From Sphingomonas guangdongensis (lineage in GTDB: Bacteria > Pseudomonadota > Alphaproteobacteria > Sphingomonadales > Sphingomonadaceae): a stretch of DNA of 64,000 nt. Within the stretch, counting starts at the first letter, position 1. Every line of letters starts with the position of its first letter. The position numbers and the translations under genes were made by a program. Under the pieces are notes generated by a model that saw only the letters and a list, made by a program, of their open reading frames with translations, had not been told where the DNA came from and ran no database searches. Below, piece after piece: positions 58,286 to 64,000 of the stretch. The stretch covers positions 1,401,340 through 1,465,339 of the forward strand of contig NZ_OBMI01000001.1 of the NCBI RefSeq assembly GCF_900199185.1, read 5' to 3'.

Positions 58286-61051
58286 ATGCCTCACCTCTAC
58301 CTCGTCGACGGCTCCGGCTATATCTTCCGCGCCTATCACCGGCTGCCGCCGCTGACGAACCGGCACGGCGAGCCGGTGGGCGCGGTGTATGGCTACACGA
58401 CCATGTTGTGGAAGCTGGTCGACGAGCTCGACAAGGCGGACGGGCCGACCCACATGGCGGTGGTCCTCGACAACTCCTCCGTCTCGTTCCGCAACGAAAT
58501 GTACGACCAGTACAAGGCGCATCGCCCGCCGCCGCCGGAGGACCTCAAGCCGCAGTTCCCGATGATTCGCGACGCAACTCGCGCCTTCTCGCTGCCGTGC
58601 ATCGACGAACCCGGGTTCGAGGCGGACGACCTGATCGCGAGCTATGCCAAGGCGGCGCTGGCGCAGGGCTGGCAGGTCACGATCGTCTCCTCCGACAAGG
58701 ACCTGATGCAGCTGGTCGAGGACGGCAGCCTCGACATGCTCGACACCATGAACAATCGCCGCATCGGCGAGGCGGCCGTGCAGGAGAAGTTCGGCGTCGG
58801 CCCCAAGCAGGTCGGCGAGGTGCTGGCGCTAATGGGCGACAGCGTCGACAATGTGCCGGGCGTCCCCGGTGTCGGCCCGAAGACCGCATCCAAGCTGATC
58901 AGCGAGCACGGCGACGTGGAGGCGGTGCTCGCCGCCGCGCCCGAGATGAAGAAGGGCAAGCTCCGCGACAATTTGATCGAGCACGCCGAGAGTGCGCGGA
59001 TCAGCCGCAAGCTGGTGGAGCTCGCCTGCGACGTGCCGCTGCCATGCCCGCTCGAGGACATGACGCTCGCCGGCATCCCCGACGCCCCCCTGCGCGCGTT
59101 CCTGGAGCACCACGGTTTCAAGTCGCTGCTGGCGAAGCTCGGCCAGGTCGCCGACGCGCCAGTCGACACGCCCGACGTGCCCGGCATGCCGGAGCCCGAC
59201 CCCGATCCGCCATGCGAGCACGACGGGTACGAGACGGTTGTTGACTTGGAAACGCTCGACCGCTGGATCGCGGAGGCGCGGAGCACCGGCTACGTCGCGG
59301 TCGACACCGAGACGACCGGGCTCGACGCGACCCGCGCGACGCTTGTGGGCGTCAGCCTGTGTACTGCGCCCAACCGCGCCTGCTACGTGCCCCTCGCGCA
59401 CGGCGGCAGCGACATGTTCGCCGAGAAGCCGGTACAGCTCGATCAGGAGGCGGCGCTCGCTAACCTCAAGGAGCTGCTGGAGGATTCGTCGGTCCTCAAG
59501 ATCGGCCACAATCTCAAGTACGACCTAATCGTCCTCGCCCGCGCCGGGATCATGGTCGCGCCGTATGACGACACGATCGTGATGAGCTTCGATCTCGACG
59601 CCGGCCTGCACGGCCATGGCATGGACGAACTCGCCGCGACCCACCTGTCGCACAGCTGCATCGCCTACAAGGACGTGGTGGGAACGGGGAAGAAGCAGCT
59701 CGGCTTCCACGAGGTCGATCTGAAGACCGCGACCCGCTACGCCGCCGAGGATGCCGACGTGACGCTTCGCCTGTGGCGCCGGTTCAAGCCGCGCCTGGCG
59801 TTCGAGGGCGGCACCCGCGTGTACGAGACGGTCGATCGCCCGCTCCCGGCGGTGATCGCGGGCATGGAGCAGGCGGGGGTGAAGGTCGACGCCGATGCGC
59901 TCGCCGCGCTCTCCACCGACTTCGCGCACCAGATCGCCGCGCTGGAGACGGAGATCCATGGTCTCGCCGGCGGTCCGTTCACGATCGGCAGCCCCAAGCA
60001 GCTGGGCGACGTGCTGTTCGAGCGGATGGGGATCAAGGGCGGGCGCAAGGGCAAGTCGGGCGTCTACTCGACCGACGTGACCGAGCTGGAGCGGATCGCC
60101 GCCGACAAGGAGTCGCCCGGCCGCGAGATCGCCGCGAAGGTGCTCGACTGGCGTCAGCTGACCAAGCTCAAGAACACCTACACCGACGCGCTGCAGGCAC
60201 AGATCAATCCGGCGACCGGGCGCGTCCACACCAGCTACTCGCTGACCGGAGCGCAGACCGGACGGTTGTCCTCGACCGATCCCAACCTCCAGAACATTCC
60301 GGTGCGCACCGAGGTTGGCCGCCAGATCCGCGACGCCTTCGTGGCCGAGCCGGGCAACGTCATCCTCGCCGCCGACTACTCCCAAATCGAGCTGCGCCTC
60401 GCCGCGCACATTGCCGACGTGCCGCAGCTGCGCGACGCGTTCGAGCGCGGCGACGACATCCACAACCTGACCGCAACCGAGCTGTTCGGGGAGGTCAACC
60501 GCGACACGCGATCGCGCGCCAAGACCATCAACTTTGCGATCCTCTACGGCATCTCGCGCTGGGGGCTTGCCGGGCGCCTCGACGTCACGCCGGACGAGGC
60601 GCAGGCGATGATCGACCGCTACTTCGACCGGTTCCCCGGCATCAACCGCTACATCGCCGACACGCTGCGCGAGGCGAAGGAGCGTGGCTATACCCAGACG
60701 CTGTTCGGGCGGAAGACGCACTTTCCGCGGCTGAAATCCCCCAACCCGAACGAGCGCGGCGGATCGGAGCGCGCCGCGATCAACGCGCCGATCCAGGGCA
60801 CTTGCGCAGACATCATCAAGCGGGCGATGGCGCGTATGGGCCCGGCGCTGGCCGCCGCGGACCTCGGCCACGTCCGCATGCTGATGCAGGTCCACGACGA
60901 ACTCGTCTTCGAACTGCCGGAGGGCGACGTTGCCGCTGCGAGGGAGGTGATCCGCCACGTCATGGCGACCGCCGCCGAGCCGGCGGTGACCCTCACCGTG
61001 CCGCTCGGCGTTGGCATCGGCACCGGCAAGAGCTGGGGCGCGGCGCATTGA
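58286..61051 (+). CDS. polA: DNA polymerase I
   Basis: ATG 58286 gives 921 residues, full length. Domains in order: 5'-3' exonuclease (1 to about 290, 'YLVDGSGYIFRAYH', 'FEADDLIASYAK', 'VPGVGPKTASKLI'); 3'-5' exonuclease with an intact DxE at Asp340/Glu342 ('VDTETTGLD'), so proofreading is probably active; and polymerase with 'DYSQIELRLAAHIA' (Asp697), the O-helix 'RAKTINFAILYG' and 'QVHDELVFE' (Asp871). It removes RNA primers and fills gaps in repair. The flippase gene starts within its stop (TTGA). Confidence 0.97.
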   Translation: MPHLYLVDGSGYIFRAYHRLPPLTNRHGEPVGAVYGYTTMLWKLVDELDKADGPTHMAVVLDNSSVSFRNEMYDQYKAHRPPPPEDLKPQFPMIRDATRAFSLPCIDEPGFEADDLIASYAKAALAQGWQVTIVSSDKDLMQLVEDGSLDMLDTMNNRRIGEAAVQEKFGVGPKQVGEVLALMGDSVDNVPGVPGVGPKTASKLISEHGDVEAVLAAAPEMKKGKLRDNLIEHAESARISRKLVELACDVPLPCPLEDMTLAGIPDAPLRAFLEHHGFKSLLAKLGQVADAPVDTPDVPGMPEPDPDPPCEHDGYETVVDLETLDRWIAEARSTGYVAVDTETTGLDATRATLVGVSLCTAPNRACYVPLAHGGSDMFAEKPVQLDQEAALANLKELLEDSSVLKIGHNLKYDLIVLARAGIMVAPYDDTIVMSFDLDAGLHGHGMDELAATHLSHSCIAYKDVVGTGKKQLGFHEVDLKTATRYAAEDADVTLRLWRRFKPRLAFEGGTRVYETVDRPLPAVIAGMEQAGVKVDADALAALSTDFAHQIAALETEIHGLAGGPFTIGSPKQLGDVLFERMGIKGGRKGKSGVYSTDVTELERIAADKESPGREIAAKVLDWRQLTKLKNTYTDALQAQINPATGRVHTSYSLTGAQTGRLSSTDPNLQNIPVRTEVGRQIRDAFVAEPGNVILAADYSQIELRLAAHIADVPQLRDAFERGDDIHNLTATELFGEVNRDTRSRAKTINFAILYGISRWGLAGRLDVTPDEAQAMIDRYFDRFPGINRYIADTLREAKERGYTQTLFGRKTHFPRLKSPNPNERGGSERAAINAPIQGTCADIIKRAMARMGPALAAADLGHVRMLMQVHDELVFELPEGDVAAAREVIRHVMATAAEPAVTLTVPLGVGIGTGKSWGAAH

Positions 61052-62583
61052 GCGAAGCTGCCGCGCCGCCAGACGACATGGCGGCGCTCGCGAAGGGCGG
61101 GCGAACCAACATCTTCGGCTTCCTGCTGCGCCTGGCCGCGCGGCTGCCGTTCCTGTTCATCGCCGGCCGGCTCTACGGGCCGGAGATCGTCGGCCGCTTC
61201 GCGCTAGCGGTGGTCGTGGTCGAGTTCGCCGCGCTGGTCGCGACGCTGGGGCTCAAACGCGGGCTGGCGCAGGCGCTGACCACCACCGAGCGGCCGCACG
61301 TCCATGTCGTGTGGGACGCGATGGCGGTCGCCTTCGTCGCTTCGCTGCTCGCGAGCGCGCTGTTGTTCGCCTTTCCGCAGGCGATGTTCCCCAACTCGGC
61401 CGTGAACGGGATGGAGTGGCTGCTGCCGACGATCGTCTTCGCGATCGCCTGGTCGGACGTCAGCCTGGCCGCGCTTGCCTATCGCCTCAACGTCAAGGCG
61501 ACGGTGACGGCTCGCGCGGTGGTGGAGCCGTGGACGATCAGCGTCGCGGCCTGGGCGCTGTTCTACGTGTCGGCGCGCGACGGTCTGATCCTCGCCTACG
61601 TCCTTTCAATGCTCGCGGCGCTGACCGCGTCGCTCATCCCCTTCATCCGCAGCTACGGCCTGCCGCAGGGCTGGCGGCCAGAGATCCGCCCGTTGTTTGC
61701 GCTTGCTCGCCGCAACGCGCCCTTGGCGGGCGCCGACGCGCTCGAATGGGCGACCCGCAACGTCGACCGCTTCATCCTCGGCCTGCTGTTCACGCCCGCG
61801 ATCGTCGGCATCTACTACATGGCGCAGCAGGTCGCGTCGCTCCCGCAGAAGCTGAAGACCAGCTTCGATCCCGTGCTCGGTCCCGTCATCACCCAGAGCC
61901 TCAAGGACGATGACCGCGCCGCGATCGCCGGACAGGTCCGCCAGGTCGGTTTCTGGATCGTCGCGGCGCAGCTCGGCCTCGCGCTGATGGGATCGATTCC
62001 GGGCGAGGCGGTGATGGGCGTGGTCGGACCGCAGTTCGTGGCCGGCACCGCGGCGCTCGCCTTCCTGCTGGTGGCGGAGGTGCTGGCATCGCCGGGCGCG
62101 GTCAGCGAATCCGCGCTGGTCTACATCGCGCGGCACCGCAACCTGCTGATCTCCTGCGGCGTGCTGGCGACGCAGATCGGCTTGAGTTTTGCCCTGGTGT
62201 TCGCGATGCGGGGGCTCGGCTGGCCGGTGAACTACCAGGCGGCGGGGGTCGCGGTCGCGCTGATGCTGGCGCTCGCGATCGGGTCGGTCGTCAAGTCGAC
62301 CTTCCTGTCGCGGCTGCTCGGCGCGCACGTCAACCCCTTGCGCTGGCCGCTCGTCTGGGCGGCGCTCTCGGCCGGGCTGGTCGGCTTCGCCTTCACGCTG
62401 CTGCCGCGGCGGCTGGAGTGGGCGGAACTGCTGTTCGGCGAGCCCGCGATCCTGCTGACCTACGCCTTTGTGCTGTGGCGCTGGGCGTTCGGGGACGAGG
62501 ACCGCGCGCTGTTCCGCCGCATGCCGAAGGGGGAGGGCGCCGCCGACCCGTCGGGTGGCGACGCGCTGCTCCGGCCGTCGTAG
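61048..62583 (+). CDS. Polysaccharide flippase (Wzx/MATE-like)
   Basis: TTG 61048 overlaps the polA stop; ATG 61078 is the alternative. The roughly 511-residue protein has 12-14 membrane helices ('GFLLRLAARLPFLFIAGRLY', 'IVGRFALAVVVVEFAALVAT', 'GIYYMAQQVASLPQKLKTSF') and the layout of lipid-linked oligosaccharide flippases. It would move repeat units across the inner membrane, possibly those built by the locus at 0-23 kb, which shows no flippase of its own. That link is inference. Confidence 0.85.
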   Translation: MSEAAAPPDDMAALAKGGRTNIFGFLLRLAARLPFLFIAGRLYGPEIVGRFALAVVVVEFAALVATLGLKRGLAQALTTTERPHVHVVWDAMAVAFVASLLASALLFAFPQAMFPNSAVNGMEWLLPTIVFAIAWSDVSLAALAYRLNVKATVTARAVVEPWTISVAAWALFYVSARDGLILAYVLSMLAALTASLIPFIRSYGLPQGWRPEIRPLFALARRNAPLAGADALEWATRNVDRFILGLLFTPAIVGIYYMAQQVASLPQKLKTSFDPVLGPVITQSLKDDDRAAIAGQVRQVGFWIVAAQLGLALMGSIPGEAVMGVVGPQFVAGTAALAFLLVAEVLASPGAVSESALVYIARHRNLLISCGVLATQIGLSFALVFAMRGLGWPVNYQAAGVAVALMLALAIGSVVKSTFLSRLLGAHVNPLRWPLVWAALSAGLVGFAFTLLPRRLEWAELLFGEPAILLTYAFVLWRWAFGDEDRALFRRMPKGEGAADPSGGDALLRPS

Positions 62584-62587
62584 CCGC

Positions 62588-63328
62588 TCAGAACGGCAGC
62601 CAGCGAGACTTTTCCGTAATGTTCATGTAGCCGACGTTGGCGCCCAGTCGCCAGCCGACGCCGAGCCGGATCGGGATCAGCACCGTGTTGCCGCGGCGCA
62701 GATAGGTCGCGGCGAACCCGCCGACGAAGAACACGCGGCCCTCGATTGCGGGGAAGCGGCGGTAGATCTCCTGGCTGTCGTACAGGTTGTAGACCAGCAC
62801 GAACACCTTGTTGGCGTCGCCGCCGACATCGAAGCCGAGCGACGGCCCGGTCCAGAACACCTTGCGCTGCCCCTCGACCTTGTGCGTCATCACGCCCGAT
62901 CCGTAGCGCACGCCGACCACCAGCGCGCCGCCCGCCTCGCGACCGGCGATATAGGCGTTGGGCTCGCCCTGCTCGCGCAGCAGCCGCTCGACCAGCCCGG
63001 CCAACCCTTCCGCACCCTTGCCGAAGGTGTTCTCGGCGGCGGCGAGCACGTCGTCGCGCTTGTACGTCTCGGCCGCCTGCGTGGCCACCGAGGCTGCCGG
63101 TGGCGGCAGCTCGGCAGACGAGGCGGCGCTCGGCGGCGTGTAGGCATCGGCGGGCACGTCCTGATAGGCCGGCGGCAGTGGAGTCGCGCGCGGCGCGGGC
63201 GTGCCCTGCGGCGACAGATCGGCGTCAATCGCGCTGTTCGGATCGACCGTGCGGACCTGCGCGGTGACCGGTGCCGCGACCAGCACCGCGGCTGCGAGTG
63301 CCCCGATGCTCCATGTTGAACCCTTCAT
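62588..63328 (-). CDS. DUF1134 protein, EipA-like envelope integrity factor
   Basis: ATG 63328 gives 246 residues with a signal peptide (MKGSTWSIGALAAAVLVAAP). A Pro/Ala-rich stretch follows, then the DUF1134 domain: 'EQGEPNAYIAGREAGGALVV', 'GVRYGSGVMTHKVEGQRKVF', 'WTGPSLGFDVGGDANKVFVL' and 'GGFAATYLRRGNTVLIPIRL'. In Brucella the family member EipA supports envelope integrity. The protein should be periplasmic. It converges with the flippase gene with a 4-base gap. Confidence 0.88.
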   Translation of the reverse strand: MKGSTWSIGALAAAVLVAAPVTAQVRTVDPNSAIDADLSPQGTPAPRATPLPPAYQDVPADAYTPPSAASSAELPPPAASVATQAAETYKRDDVLAAAENTFGKGAEGLAGLVERLLREQGEPNAYIAGREAGGALVVGVRYGSGVMTHKVEGQRKVFWTGPSLGFDVGGDANKVFVLVYNLYDSQEIYRRFPAIEGRVFFVGGFAATYLRRGNTVLIPIRLGVGWRLGANVGYMNITEKSRWLPF

Positions 63329-63495
63329 CGACGCCCCCACACCCGTTTGGTTCACCATAGGAGAAACGCGCCTTGACCCGCAATGAACGCCGCGGCGGGC
63401 GGAATCAGGCGCTCGCCGAACCGAGCCGACCTTCGCCACAACGGCCGGTTGATCACGCCCCCACCCGCCGCTATAGCCCCGCTTCCGCCGCATCC

Positions 63496-63585
63496 GGAGA
63501 CGTGGGTGAGTGGCTGAAACCAACGCTTTGCTAAAGCGTCATACGGGAAACTGTATCGAGGGTTCGAATCCCTCCGTCTCCGCCA
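63496..63585 (+). tRNA. tRNA-Ser (anticodon GCT)
   Basis: A class II tRNA with a long variable arm. Acceptor GGAGACG/CGTCTCC, anticodon stem ACGCT/AGCGT with loop TTGCTAA, variable stem CATACGGGAAACTGTATC, T-arm GAGGGTTCGAATCCCTC, discriminator G and encoded CCA. It reads AGC/AGU serine codons. Confidence 0.96.
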
Positions 63586-63848
63586 TTCAGTCTGCGAGTC
63601 TCTGACCAGACTGGAGAAACTGCCGAAACTGACGCAGTTCCGCGGGATCTCCGTATCGATCTGTTCTGCAGAGAGTCAGGGAAGAACCAACAACACGATT
63701 TCTGCACCTCGCCAGCGCCACTCTCCGGGCGCCGGCTACGTCGCCAGCAAAGGGCTGTCAGCGGTGCTTTTCACTTACTCTGCTTACGCCGCTCTGGCTA
63801 TGGAGCTTGCCGGGCTCTGTGCCGTGTGGTCCTGGTCACGCCGCGCCT

Positions 63849-64000
63849 GTGGCTCGCTCTTTTTTCTGGTCGGCGGTGCTCTTCGCGTTGCTGGCGAGCG
63901 CTCTCTTCCTTCTTCCGAGCATGGAGCCACGCCGCTACCTCATCTTCGCGAGCGGCTACCTGCTGTCAGGGCTGACCTGGGCTTGGTGGATAGACGATCT
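63849..64000 (+). CDS. N-terminal part of a membrane protein (cut by window end)
   Basis: From GTG 63849 a frame reads 'VARSFFWSAVLFALLASALF', 'LLPSMEPRRYLIFASGYLLS' and 'GLTWAWWIDD', two hydrophobic helices, open to the end of the window. No strong ribosome site is visible, and another frame is open too, so the choice rests on the hydrophobic pattern. Function unknown. Confidence 0.4.
   Translation, partial: MARSFFWSAVLFALLASALFLLPSMEPRRYLIFASGYLLSGLTWAWWIDD

Noticed and set aside
59525..61048. 507-codon minus-strand frame opposite polA
   Set aside because: An antisense shadow of the polymerase domain; the composition is dominated by Arg, Gly and His.

Overview
The window looks like a chromosomal segment of a GC-rich alphaproteobacterium, most likely Sphingomonas or a close relative. 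The evidence is the strong G/C third-position bias, a degraded gene-transfer-agent (GTA)-like cluster ending in a DUF2793 gene, a GumC/ExoA/rhamnose-type exopolysaccharide locus, an EipA-like DUF1134 protein and a typical alphaproteobacterial housekeeping set. Genus-level placement is inference from gene content.

Region 1 (1-23.3 kb) is a surface-polysaccharide locus. A truncated GumC/Wzc-type gene diverges from two overlapping glycosyltransferases (GTs) and a large RTX-type secreted GH16 glycanase. Facing them is a tightly packed minus-strand operon, rmlA-rmlC-rmlD-rmlB-GT2-GT2-GT4-GH16, which makes dTDP-L-rhamnose and presumably the enzymes that use it. A plus-strand RgpF-like gene, a convergent GT2, a polytopic membrane protein, a GT2-GT2-GT4-acyltransferase run and an unassigned gene follow. 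The GT2-GT2 pair has a second, decayed copy at 21.9-23.2 kb. Together these genes would assemble, decorate and trim a rhamnose-containing polysaccharide. A Wzx-like flippase lies far away, at 61 kb.

Region 2 (23.3-30.7 kb) is accessory DNA. It holds a SleB-type cell-wall hydrolase, a decayed mannose-1-phosphate guanylyltransferase gene, an HNH-nuclease stub, two orphan genes, a third GH16-like protein that shares a repeat with the large secreted GH16, and a string of very small genes (zinc-ribbon-like, membrane, HTH). It ends at a tRNA-Val.

Region 3 (30.8-37.3 kb) carries an XRE regulator, DUF6456, DUF2339 and DUF1963 proteins and a divergent DapF-like epimerase. Region 4 (37.3-44.9 kb) is a collapsed GTA/prophage cluster. 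It contains a small and a large terminase, a roughly 1-kb insert bounded by a duplicated terminase 3' end and holding palindromic repeats, a frameshifted 2OG-Fe(II) oxygenase, a chimeric portal::tail-protein gene that bridges a deletion of the capsid and tail genes, and DUF2793.

Region 5 (45-64 kb) is housekeeping: OmpA, pyrC, ygfZ, glnK-amtB with a consensus sigma-54 promoter, tldD, a zf-CHCC protein, an ABC ATPase, nadB, a class A beta-lactamase-like protein, polA, a flippase, DUF1134, tRNA-Ser(GCT) and the start of a membrane protein cut by the window end. I saw no rRNA genes, CRISPR arrays or recognisable IS transposases. The most unusual features are the portal-tail fusion, the palindrome-bounded cargo inside the terminase region, the GH16/repeat family and the decayed duplicate GT pair.
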